Source: Gammaproteobacteria bacterium (GTDB lineage Bacteria > Pseudomonadota > Gammaproteobacteria > Pseudomonadales > Cellvibrionaceae). Taken from it: 64,000 bases of DNA. The notes below the pieces were generated by a model. It had not been told where the DNA came from. It saw only the letters and a program-made list of their open reading frames with translations, and did not search any database. Numbering within the stretch: the first letter of the stretch is position 1; each line of letters begins with the position of its first letter. Positions 8,959 to 17,149 of the stretch are shown here, piece after piece. The stretch is from assembly GCA_021151835.1 (NCBI GenBank), contig JAGKWO010000017.1, forward strand, positions 62,001 to 126,000, given 5' to 3'. The position numbers and the translations under genes are program-made.

Positions 8959-8980
8959 TAACCAACGTCACCTACCCCAA

Positions 8981-9011
8981 AAAAGGGGATCGACTCAATC
9001 GATCTCCTTTT
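8981..9011 (+). terminator. Intrinsic terminator after the metallohydrolase
   Basis: AAAAGGGGATCGA (8981-8993) pairs with TCGATCTCCTTTT (8999-9011): 13 pairs with one G-T wobble and a 5-base loop. The right arm ends in T4 followed by AATT, typical of an intrinsic terminator 22 bases after the stop codon. Confidence 0.75.
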
Positions 9012-9090
9012 AATTCATAATCACTCCAGTGCCATATTTCGTAGTCGATAAGATCGATCAACCGCTCAGCCCCTTGCGCCTGGAGAAACC

Positions 9091-10563
9091 CTATTCGGGC
9101 AGCTGTCGCGGTAGCCAGGCCCAGACCGTGATCGCGACCAGTAGCGTAAGCAGTCCGCCGATAGTAGCGGCCAGGTGCAGCCCCAACAGAAACGCCGCTT
9201 TAGCCTGCATCACGGCCTGCGCAGTCACGTCCGCGTGGCCAAGGGTTTCGTTCAAGGTGCCCGCGATGCCGGGCCCGGACAGCCGGAACACCAGCGCCGC
9301 CAGCGATCCCAGCAAGGTGATGCCCAGCGCGTTGCCGATCTCATTGCTGGTTTCCGCGATGGAACCGGCAGCGCCCGCGCGCTCGGGCGGTACGGCTGAC
9401 ACCGCGATCTCGGCCACGAGACTGAAGGACAGACCGTAGCCCATGCCCGCGATTACCGTCGAGGCAACCAACGCGATGACACCGGCCTCGGTCGTAGTGA
9501 ACAGCAGCAGCAACACGCCGGCGCTGATCAGGAAATGCGTGGCGACCAGCGCGGCCTTGCGTCCGATGCGCTCCACGATGCGGCTGGTACCAATACAGGT
9601 AACGGTAAGCACCAGCGCACCGGGCAGGGTCAGCAGCGCCGCGGTGAGTACCTCGAAACCCAGCACCGACTGCAGGTAGATACCCGACAAATATCCTGCG
9701 GCTGACCACACCACCAGAGAAAGCAAGCCGGTCAGGATCGCAATCGAGAAGATGCGATCTTTGAACAAACTGAGATCCAGCAGCGGAAATGCGATTTTCT
9801 TCTGACGCCGGATGAACAGCGCCAATGCTGTGATGCCGGCAATGCCCATCGCGATCTGCTGCACCGTGAACCCGACCGCTGCGGCGCTCTTGATCGAATA
9901 AGTGAACAGCAGGATGCCGGCAAAGGACAGTAGCAGGCTCGGCAGGTCGATGCGGCCATAACGGGTCGCACGCACTTCGCGCAGCAGAACCGGCGCAGCC
10001 AGCAGGAAGGCCACCACCACCGGCACGTTGATCAGGAACACTACGCCCCAGTCGAAGCGTTGCAGCAACAGCCCGCCAATGACCGGCCCGATGGCAAAGC
10101 CAGTCGCGAACGTCGCCGCAAAGATACCGATGGCTTGCGCCCGTTGGCGCGGATCGGGGAACAAGGCACTCACGATGGCCAAGCCGGAAGGCAACAACGT
10201 GGCTCCGCCCAGGCCCATGAGTGCGCGGAACGCGATCATCGCCTCGGACGTCGTCGCATACGCAACGCCCAGTGATCCCAGGCCGAAGATAATGGCCCCA
10301 GCCATGATTAGCTTCAATCGCCCATAGCGATCCCCGATGTTGCCAAAAGTGATGAGCAGCGACCCCACGACGAAGCCGTAGATGTCGAGGATCCAGAGTG
10401 CCTGCTCGGTGGTCGGCAGGATCGAAGACGTGACTCGCGGCATGGCGAGGTACAGCACCGAACCATCCATCGCCACCAGCAGGACGAGAGCGAGAATTGT
10501 CAGGAGGCCAAGCCATGCCTTGCGGCCGGCAGGCTGGGTGGTTAATACAGGGGTAATGGTCAT
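9091..10563 (-). CDS. MFS drug efflux transporter, DHA2 family (SmvA-like)
   Basis: A 490-residue inner-membrane protein with about 14 hydrophobic helices. The start of the first helix (LLVAMDGSVLYLAMP), motif A (GNIGDRYGRLK) and motif C (GFAIGPVIGG) mark it as a DHA2 proton-drug antiporter, most like the SmvA branch that exports quaternary ammonium compounds and dyes. Substrates are inferred from family only. The gene is clearly richer in GC, and richer in codons ending in G or C, than its neighbours on either side. Together with the divergent TetR gene it looks like a transferred two-gene cassette. Its start faces three tandem operator-like repeats at 10631-10672, implying control by the TetR protein. 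Confidence 0.92.
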   Translation of the reverse strand: MTITPVLTTQPAGRKAWLGLLTILALVLLVAMDGSVLYLAMPRVTSSILPTTEQALWILDIYGFVVGSLLITFGNIGDRYGRLKLIMAGAIIFGLGSLGVAYATTSEAMIAFRALMGLGGATLLPSGLAIVSALFPDPRQRAQAIGIFAATFATGFAIGPVIGGLLLQRFDWGVVFLINVPVVVAFLLAAPVLLREVRATRYGRIDLPSLLLSFAGILLFTYSIKSAAAVGFTVQQIAMGIAGITALALFIRRQKKIAFPLLDLSLFKDRIFSIAILTGLLSLVVWSAAGYLSGIYLQSVLGFEVLTAALLTLPGALVLTVTCIGTSRIVERIGRKAALVATHFLISAGVLLLLFTTTEAGVIALVASTVIAGMGYGLSFSLVAEIAVSAVPPERAGAAGSIAETSNEIGNALGITLLGSLAALVFRLSGPGIAGTLNETLGHADVTAQAVMQAKAAFLLGLHLAATIGGLLTLLVAITVWAWLPRQLPE

Positions 10564-10630
10564 GGCTATGAACTCGCGGCGGATGCCCCCAATTGCACCC
10601 TGGGGGCGGTTTCAATATACTGGGATTAAC

Positions 10631-10672
10631 TTACTATTGGTAACCTACCATTGGTAACTTACTATTGGTATA
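10631..10672. promoter_or_regulatory. Three tandem 14-bp repeats, probable TetR operator
   Basis: TTACTATTGGTAAC (10631-10644), CTACCATTGGTAAC (10645-10658) and TTACTATTGGTATA (10659-10672) follow each other without gaps. Each has a near-palindromic core (TACCATTGGTA in the middle copy). The array ends 5 bases before the TetR start codon and lies upstream of the efflux gene, an ideal place for a shared operator. Confidence 0.75.
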
Positions 10673-10677
10673 TAGCG

Positions 10678-11295
10678 ATGTCAAGCCAAACGAAAACCCC
10701 TGATGCCATTGCGGATTCACCGCGCCGCCGCCTTTCACGCGATGAGCGCCTGTGCCAGTTGCTGGACGTGTCATGGCAACTGATCAACACCGAAGGTACG
10801 GACGCGCTGACCTTGGGCCGCCTCGCCGACGCGGCAGGCGTCACCAAGCCCGTGGTCTACGATCACTTCGGCACGCGCAACGGCTTGCTCGCAGCGCTGT
10901 ACCAGGATTTCGACCTGCGGCAGACGGCGGTGATGGACGCGGCCATCGCCGCTAGCAACCCCACATTAAAAGACAAGGCCGACGTCATTGCTTCCAGCTA
11001 CGTCGAATGCGTGTTGACCCAGGGGCGCGAAATTCCAGGCGTACTGGCTGCACTCGGCGGCTCGCCGGAACTGGCAGCGGTCAAGCGACAGTACCAAAAG
11101 GCATTTCTTGAGAAGTGCCAAACCATCCTGGCGCCCTACGCCGGTTCGCAAGGCGTGTCACTCGCAAGCTTGTGGGCGATGCTCGGCGCCGCTGATGCGC
11201 TGTCGCAAGCGGCCGTCACAGGTGACATCAGTGAGCAGCAAGCACGGGATGAGTTGCAGGAAACTATTCTGGCGATGGTCAACCGCAGCAAATAG
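10678..11295 (+). CDS. TetR/AcrR-family repressor of the efflux pump
   Basis: About 205 residues from MSSQTKTPD. The N-terminal TetR helix-turn-helix spans about residues 20-70, with the typical LADAAGVTKPVVYDHFG motif; the C-terminal ligand-binding half has no recognisable specificity. The ATG at 10678 is preferred over the upstream in-frame start because the latter lies inside the operator repeats. The gene is divergent from the MFS pump and shares its high GC. By analogy with SmvR/SmvA-type pairs it should repress the pump and itself until a toxic cation binds; this is inference. There is no good Shine-Dalgarno sequence, so translation may be weak. Confidence 0.9.
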   Translation: MSSQTKTPDAIADSPRRRLSRDERLCQLLDVSWQLINTEGTDALTLGRLADAAGVTKPVVYDHFGTRNGLLAALYQDFDLRQTAVMDAAIAASNPTLKDKADVIASSYVECVLTQGREIPGVLAALGGSPELAAVKRQYQKAFLEKCQTILAPYAGSQGVSLASLWAMLGAADALSQAAVTGDISEQQARDELQETILAMVNRSK

Positions 11296-11381
11296 GCTAT
11301 CCTCACGCGTCATCCGAATACTGCGCGTGATGCGCGACCTGAATTACCTTTCGTTCAATCTATTGGTGTGCCGATCCGTTT

Positions 11382-12524
11382 ATGCCTGCAACCGAAACAA
11401 AATCCTGGGATATTTTCTGCCGCGTCATTGATAACTACGGCGACATTGGCGTTTGCTGGCGCCTGGCACGGCAACTGGCCAATGAACACCACCAGCAAGT
11501 GCGACTGTGGGTTGACGATGTCAATTCATTGATACGAATCTGGCCAGCGGCGCAAGACATCGAACAACAGTTCTGTGCGGGCGTTGAGGTTCGCCATTGG
11601 GCCGACGAATTTCCAACCAGCATTCATGTGGCGCAAGTCGTTATCGAAGGCTTCGCTTGTGATATTCCCGCATCCTATTTGCAGGAAATGGCCGCGCAAA
11701 AGCGTGCGGGGCATCCGCCGGTATGGATCAACCTGGAATACCTGAGCGCGGAAAAGTGGGTTGAAGATTGCCATGGCATGACCTCAATCCACCCGGCAAC
11801 CGGCTTGCGCAAAGTATTTTTTTTCCCGGGATTCACTCCAGAAACCGGTGGCTTATTGCGTGAGCAGGACTTGCTAACGAATCGAGATAACGTCGATAAG
11901 CGATTGTTTTTAGAGCAAATTGGGGTCCAGCAAAAAAGTGATTCGTTATTAATATCGCTCTTCGCCTACGAAAACCCGGCTATTGCTTCTTTACTATCGG
12001 CCTGGATCAACTCACCAACGCCCATTCACTGCCTGGTTCCCCACGGGAAAATACTGACCAGCGTCAATCAAGCACTCGGCATATCACTGCAAACCGGCAA
12101 ACAGTGGCATCAGGGAAACCTATTCCTTGATGTCATTCCTTTTCTCACCCAGGTTGAATATGACCGGTCACTCTGGGTTTGCGATATTAATTTTGTGCGC
12201 GGCGAGGATTCATTTGTTCGCGCGCAATGGGCCGGAAAGCCCTTTGTCTGGCACATTTACCCGCAGGATGAGCAAGCCCACATCGTAAAACTTGATGCGT
12301 TCCTCGATAGTTTTCTGGCAAGGGACAACAATATCTTCGCTGATTGCTTGCGCAATCTATGGCATCACTGGAATGAATTTGAAGATGTGAAGGATGATTG
12401 GGCAAAGGCATTGGAACTGTTACAACCCTGGCAAGTGGCTACCGGTGAATGGTGTGAATATTTAGCCCGCCAGGCGGATTTAGCCGCGCAACTGATCGCT
12501 CTGGCGCATAGGCCAGCGCCCTAA
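11382..12524 (+). CDS. earP: EF-P arginine rhamnosyltransferase EarP
   Basis: A 380-residue GT-B glycosyltransferase of the EarP (DUF2331) family that attaches rhamnose from dTDP-L-rhamnose to Arg32 of elongation factor P. Recognisable signatures are DNYGDIGVCWRLARQL, with the two aspartates D17 and D21 corresponding to the catalytic pair in Pseudomonas EarP, then WINLEYLSAE.WV, and a C-terminal nucleotide-sugar motif RGEDSFVRAQWAGKPFVWHIYPQ split over residues about 267-290. It lies 132 bases upstream of efp on the same strand, the usual pairing, and efp carries the required Arg32. The flanking TetR gene is unrelated. Confidence 0.96.
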   Translation: MPATETKSWDIFCRVIDNYGDIGVCWRLARQLANEHHQQVRLWVDDVNSLIRIWPAAQDIEQQFCAGVEVRHWADEFPTSIHVAQVVIEGFACDIPASYLQEMAAQKRAGHPPVWINLEYLSAEKWVEDCHGMTSIHPATGLRKVFFFPGFTPETGGLLREQDLLTNRDNVDKRLFLEQIGVQQKSDSLLISLFAYENPAIASLLSAWINSPTPIHCLVPHGKILTSVNQALGISLQTGKQWHQGNLFLDVIPFLTQVEYDRSLWVCDINFVRGEDSFVRAQWAGKPFVWHIYPQDEQAHIVKLDAFLDSFLARDNNIFADCLRNLWHHWNEFEDVKDDWAKALELLQPWQVATGEWCEYLARQADLAAQLIALAHRPAP

Positions 12525-12656
12525 AAAACACTACAGAAAAGCCGCAAACAACTGTATAGTAGCGCGCCGATTTCAAACCCTCGGGAAACCTGGCGGTGCG
12601 CGCCGCGTAGGTCAAGGTCTCCCGCATTACTTAACTACTGCAAACTGGGATTTACC

Positions 12657-13217
12657 ATGAAAATTGCACAAGACTGCCGCGCTGGCAACGTCGTAATGAT
12701 CGACGGCTCACCCTGGGTGATTCAAAAAGCGGAATACAACAAATCCGGCCGTAACGCCGCTGTTGTAAAAATGAAGTTGAAAAACCTGCTCAACGGTATC
12801 AACACCGAAACCGTATACCGCGCTGATGACAAGTTTGAAGACATCCAACTGGATCGCAAAGAAGTAACTTACTCTTACTACGCTGACCCGATGTACGTAT
12901 TTATGGACCCTGAGTTCAACCAATACGAAGTAACCGGTGAAGAGCTGGGCGACCTGCTTCCATGGATTGAAGACGGTATGGAAGATGTGTGTGATGCAGT
13001 GTTCTACGAAGGTAAAGTGATTTCTGTAACTCCACCAAACGCCATCACCCGCGAAGTGGCTTACACTGAACCTGCCGTTCGTGGTGATACCTCTGGCAAA
13101 GTGATGAAAACTGCCAAACTCAAGAACGGCACTGAATTGCAAGTTGCTGCTTTCGTTGAGATCGGCCAGAAAATTATCATCGACGCACGCACTGGCGAAT
13201 ACAAGTCTCGCGCATAA
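12657..13217 (+). CDS. efp: Elongation factor P (Arg32 type)
   Basis: A 186-residue EF-P of normal length with three domains: a KOW-like N-terminal domain (1-65), a central OB domain (about 68-125) and a C-terminal OB domain (about 130-184). It rescues ribosomes stalled at polyproline stretches. The tip loop reads NKSGRNAA, with Arg at position 32, where the E. coli protein has lysine 34; this is the type modified by rhamnosylation, and earP is directly upstream. A possible -10 element (TATAGT, 12555-12560) suggests efp also has its own promoter. A terminator-like hairpin follows at 13235. Confidence 0.97.
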   Translation: MKIAQDCRAGNVVMIDGSPWVIQKAEYNKSGRNAAVVKMKLKNLLNGINTETVYRADDKFEDIQLDRKEVTYSYYADPMYVFMDPEFNQYEVTGEELGDLLPWIEDGMEDVCDAVFYEGKVISVTPPNAITREVAYTEPAVRGDTSGKVMKTAKLKNGTELQVAAFVEIGQKIIIDARTGEYKSRA

Positions 13218-13234
13218 GACTGAATCGCTTCACT

Positions 13235-13263
13235 GGCGGTAATTGTTGTTAACAGTTACCGCC
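13235..13263 (+). terminator. Terminator-like hairpin after efp
   Basis: GGCGGTAA (13235-13242) pairs with TTACCGCC (13256-13263) around a 13-base loop, 17 bases after the stop codon. There is no clear T-tract downstream, so termination strength is uncertain. Confidence 0.5.
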
Positions 13264-13567
13264 GGGCTCTCCCTTCTCCTGCTGTTTTACTCCAATACAA
13301 TCTGTTACCCACTCCTCCTTTAATAGCGGTGAACTAATATCACTGCACGATTTCTATTATCTGCTTTTTAGTATTTTTTTATCTCCCAACACTTTGAACA
13401 CACAAGTGCTGATTTGCCCACACCGAATTCAATGGATGCAACATCGGGCAGCCGCGGCGCTGGTATAAATAACAATAAAGGTATCCAAAAAACGCGCGCA
13501 CTCTTAAACTAAAGTTTTTGAAAAATGACGTTCATAAATACTATTTTTAATCCACAAGGAGCATTCC
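13264..13567. other. Intergenic region before the SnoaL-like gene
   Basis: About 300 AT-rich bases with no open frame of interest. Near the right end, TTGAAA (13518-13523) could be a -35 element for the next gene, but the -10 is unclear. AAGGAG at 13556-13561 is the ribosome binding site of the gene at 13568. No RNA gene is evident. Confidence 0.5.
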
Positions 13568-14056
13568 ATGTATAAAAAATACGTTATAACACTTGGCGTT
13601 TTATTATCACTGTGCAGCACGTTGGGCCATGCGCAGGAACCCGTCGTCGCCAATAAAGATCACGCTAAAATGCTTTCCAGTTCAGATCCCAAATTGGCAG
13701 CAAACAAAAAATTGGTTTACGATTTTTGGCGCGAAGTATTTGAAGGTGGCCATCTGGACCTGGCTCCAAAATATCTGGCGGAGAATTACATCCAGCACAA
13801 CCCTAATGTGGCGACCGGCCGCAAAGCCTTTGTTGATTTCTTTTCAAAATTCAAACAACCCAAAGCGATTGCTGAACGGGTTGAAAGCCCTCTGGTTTCA
13901 ATTGTTGCCGAAGGCGACATGGTGATTTTAACCTTTTCACGCGAATACACTGATCCCAAAGACGCCACCAGGAAATACACCACTAGCTGGTTTGATCAAT
14001 TCCGTATTGAAAATGGCAAGATTGCGGAACATTGGGATCCGGCAACCAGGCAGTAA
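13568..14056 (+). CDS. Secreted SnoaL-like (NTF2-fold) protein
   Basis: A 162-residue protein with a signal peptide (cleavage after GHA, near residue 22) and a SnoaL/NTF2-like domain covering about 38-160. Typical family features are the VYDFWREVFEGGHLDLAPKYL helix region, YIQHNPNV, GR.AFVDFF and a C-terminal IAEHWD. These small cone-shaped proteins include polyketide cyclases and many of unknown activity; here the role is likely periplasmic but cannot be named. AAGGAG lies six bases before the ATG. It is followed after 120 bases by a hairpin that overlaps the start of the serine hydrolase gene. Confidence 0.85.
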   Translation: MYKKYVITLGVLLSLCSTLGHAQEPVVANKDHAKMLSSSDPKLAANKKLVYDFWREVFEGGHLDLAPKYLAENYIQHNPNVATGRKAFVDFFSKFKQPKAIAERVESPLVSIVAEGDMVILTFSREYTDPKDATRKYTTSWFDQFRIENGKIAEHWDPATRQ

Positions 14057-14142
14057 TTAAACCTCGAAACCCTCCGGATGCACCACTCATAACCGCAGCA
14101 AACCGCTCGGCACCAAAAGAATTACATTGCAAAGACCTCAGT

Positions 14143-14176
14143 AAAAATAGCTCCTCAACACAAAGGAGCTATTTTT
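14143..14176 (+). terminator. 13-bp perfect hairpin ending at a start codon
   Basis: AAAAATAGCTCCT (14143-14155) pairs perfectly with AGGAGCTATTTTT (14164-14176) around an 8-base loop. It has the form of an intrinsic terminator (A-tract, stem, T-tract) for the SnoaL-like gene, but the right arm also contains the AGGAG ribosome binding site of the next gene, and the T-tract touches its ATG at 14177. In transcripts that read through, the site would be sequestered. Confidence 0.7.
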
Positions 14177-16051
14177 ATGCGTTCGATAATCATGTTATTG
14201 ATTGGATTGGCTTGTGTTTCCGGGTTGGCAATCGCACAACCATCCGAGCCCGACCCAACGCCACAAACCCTGGATGAACTGAAAGCGGCGATTGAAAAAA
14301 TCCGCGCCGAAACCAACACCCCGGCAATTGGTATTGCGCTGGTGAATAAAGATGGCCCCTATTGGGTCGCCGGTCTTGGCGAAGCCAATACTGAAACACA
14401 TGCACCCGCCGACGAAAACACCCTGTTTCGCATTGGCTCAATTTCCAAAATGTTTGCTGCTTTGGCGATATTAAAATTACAAGAAGAAGGCAAACTTAGT
14501 CTCAATGATAAAGTGCGCGATCTGGTCCCTGAGATTGAATTTGAAAACCCGTGGGAAGAAACTAACCCGGTAAGAATTGTTCATCTGCTGGAGCACACCA
14601 CAGGATGGGACGATATTCACCTTGCTGAATATGCCTTTTCAGCGCCGGATACAATGACCACCAAAGAAGGTTTGGACTACCACCCCGATTCACGCTGATC
14701 GCGCTGGATTCCCGGCACTCGTCACGCCTATTGCAATTCAGGAGCCGCCGTTGCCGCCTACATAATCGAAAAAATTTCTGGTAAAAAATATGAAGATTAT
14801 ATCGACCAGAATTTTTTTCAACCGTTGGGAATGACTTCAACCAGCTATTTCCAAACCGATCTTTACCAGCAGAAAGGCGCAACGCTTTATACCGAAGGTA
14901 AAGCAGAAAACTATTGGCATGTCATTCACAGGGCTGCCGGATCAATTAACTCATCCCCAAACGATATGGCAAAACTCGTGCAACTTTTATTGCGGCGCGG
15001 TGCAACATCATCTGCACAATTAATTCCAGACACCGCGATTGATCGCATGGAAATATCTGCAACAACCCTGGGATATGCATCGGGCATTAAAACAGGTTAC
15101 GGCCTGGCAAATTACACCAGCGGCTATCAAGATTCCCGGGTGACATTCCATGGCCATAACGGCGGTTTGTTTGGTGGCCTTGCAGAATTAAGTTACAGCA
15201 AGGAATTGGCGACGGGTTATGTTTTTATGATCAACGCTGGCAATTGGCCGGCGTTCGATAAAATATCCAAAACCATTCGTGCGTATTTATTAAAAGATCA
15301 TCAGTCCAATAACCCTGTGCCTATCGCCCTGCCAGAAACATTTAAACATCTTTCAGGCTACTACATGCCGATTAACCACCGTCAACAGCTTGCCCGTTCC
15401 ACAACGACTGTTTTCGGTGTTATGAAATTTTATAGCGATGATACTTATTTTTATCAGCAACCTTTACTGGGTGGAATCGAACCTCCCGGTAAAAATTACG
15501 CAATAAATGATAAGTACCTGATTGATAGCGCAACGGGATTGCCTGCTATTGCAATCGTTGATGATCCAATTGCAGGAAAGGCAGTACAGATCAATACCGA
15601 CTTATTTCAACAGGTCTCGCCATTGCAAGTATTTGGCTTGCTCGGCCTCTACGGTTTATTAATTATTATCAGTCTCTGCAGCGTGCTCGCCGCCCCTGTT
15701 TGGGGTTTGCGCCGGATAATTAAAAAAATACCGGTCGATGCGAGTGTGTGGATTCGAACCTGGCCGCTCATTGCCAGCCTGTTCTTTTTTGGACTTATAA
15801 TTGCCACATCAATTAGCGGCTTGTTTATCCACGCCGCAGGTACTATTTCAGCGCTCTCGTTATCGATATTTGCACTCAGTATCATTTATCCGTTGAGTGT
15901 CGCAGATTGCGTTCGGGGTCTACTCAAATACCGGCAACAACCTATATCAAAATGGATATACTGGTATGCATCCGTCTATACCGGCTTGCATTTGTTGATG
16001 GTAGTGCACCTGGCCTACTATGGATTGCTTGCGCTAAGAACCTGGTCATAA
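14177..16051 (+). pseudogene. Membrane serine hydrolase (class C beta-lactamase fold) interrupted by in-frame TGA
   Basis: The reading frame from 14177 to 16051 would encode about 624 residues but carries one TGA at 14696-14698 (codon 174). Both sides are the same frame and the homology runs straight through, so there is no frameshift. Upstream: a signal peptide and the catalytic SxxK motif S88-I-S-K91. Downstream: a YCNSG motif (the catalytic Tyr motif of this fold), then HGHNGG in place of KTG, and a C-terminal region with about four transmembrane helices (from about residue 480). Intact members are periplasmic peptidases or esterases anchored in the inner membrane. The stop separates SxxK from YxN, so neither fragment alone should be active. 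It could be a real nonsense mutation, readthrough or a sequencing error. The kinase gene follows 3 bases later. Confidence 0.8.
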
Positions 16052-16054
16052 TCA

Positions 16055-17149
16055 ATGAAATTTTACTTTTTCCCGCGCAATAAAATATTCTGGATTTACC
16101 ATGGATCTATCCTGCTGCTGTTAAGCGTTGTGCAAGCAGCCGTAATTATGTTCTGGCGGGAATCAGTTATGTTTAATGTGGTGGCAGGCCTGCTCTGGCT
16201 GCCACTATTCACGCTTGTCGTCCTTTATTATCGCTACCAGTATAAACACCGTCACTGGTATCAACTGGGCACCAGTAAAAATATCCTGATTGTTCTGCTC
16301 TACAGCACAGCAAGTGCCTTTCTGGTCACTGCGTTAATGATTGGGATTACCTTTCCCTTGTTCTGGGATGAAGTCAAACAACTCGAAGCCGTCGTTAAAC
16401 AACAAGCAACGCTGACCGATATAACCATTCAACACATTATTGGCAATACATTGCAAACCCAATTATTTATCAGCGGCTGGATTTTTATTTATATCAGCAT
16501 CACGACCAGGCAACGCATCAAAGAGACGGAGCTGACCAATTTGCGTTTGCAAAACAGTTTGAAGGAAGCGCAACTGTCCAACCTCACCAATCAGCTTAAC
16601 CCCCATTTTTTGTTTAATGCGCTTAACAATATCCGCTTTACGATTTATGAAGACCAACATAAAGCCGATTCGATGCTTACCGCATTAGCGGATGTTTTAC
16701 GTTACTCGCTGGAAAGCAGCAAATATTCCAAGGTCCGGCTTGAACAAGAACTTGCTATCGTTAATCGCTACATCGATCTCATCAAAATACAAATGGAAGC
16801 ACGCCTGGTATTTAAGCTTGAAATCCCGGAGCAATTGTATAGTTATCTGATTCCGCCCATGTTGCTCCAACTGCTTATCGAGAACGCCATTAAGCACGGC
16901 ATAGATAATTTGCGTGCAGGCGGGACAGTACTTGTAAAAGCAGAGCAGATTCAGCAAACCTTGCATTTTTACATCACTAATACTGCACCGGAGACCGCGG
17001 ATAAACCCGCACACAATACGGGCATCGGTTTAAAAAATATTGGGCAGCGCCTGATATTGCTGTATGGCGATGCAGCCAGCTTTTATATAACTCAACACGA
17101 TGATGAATTTTCCGTCCACTTAACTATTCCCTGCGAAAAGGATGAATAA
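16055..17149 (+). CDS. LytS/YehU-type sensor histidine kinase
   Basis: A 364-residue membrane kinase. About four hydrophobic helices occupy residues 10-160, followed by a short coiled coil and a His_kinase (PF06580) domain. The phosphorylated histidine is H184 in NPHFLFNALNNI; the ATP-binding part has an N-box (LLIENAIKHGI, near 276) and a GIGLKNIGQRL glycine box. It starts 3 bases after the serine hydrolase frame and overlaps the LytTR regulator gene by 8 bases, so all three are probably one transcription unit. The signal is unknown; a link to the product of the upstream membrane hydrolase is inference. Confidence 0.92.
   Translation: MKFYFFPRNKIFWIYHGSILLLLSVVQAAVIMFWRESVMFNVVAGLLWLPLFTLVVLYYRYQYKHRHWYQLGTSKNILIVLLYSTASAFLVTALMIGITFPLFWDEVKQLEAVVKQQATLTDITIQHIIGNTLQTQLFISGWIFIYISITTRQRIKETELTNLRLQNSLKEAQLSNLTNQLNPHFLFNALNNIRFTIYEDQHKADSMLTALADVLRYSLESSKYSKVRLEQELAIVNRYIDLIKIQMEARLVFKLEIPEQLYSYLIPPMLLQLLIENAIKHGIDNLRAGGTVLVKAEQIQQTLHFYITNTAPETADKPAHNTGIGLKNIGQRLILLYGDAASFYITQHDDEFSVHLTIPCEKDE

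Noticed and set aside
9341..10615. 424-codon open frame on the minus strand overlapping the MFS gene in another frame
   Set aside because: Its Arg, His and Pro-rich, low-complexity translation is typical of a shadow frame in GC-rich DNA; the MFS frame has clear motifs and membrane helices.
14699..14830. A selenocysteine reading of the TGA in the serine hydrolase
   Set aside because: No stable hairpin of bacterial SECIS type right after the TGA, and no cysteine is expected in the family at this position.
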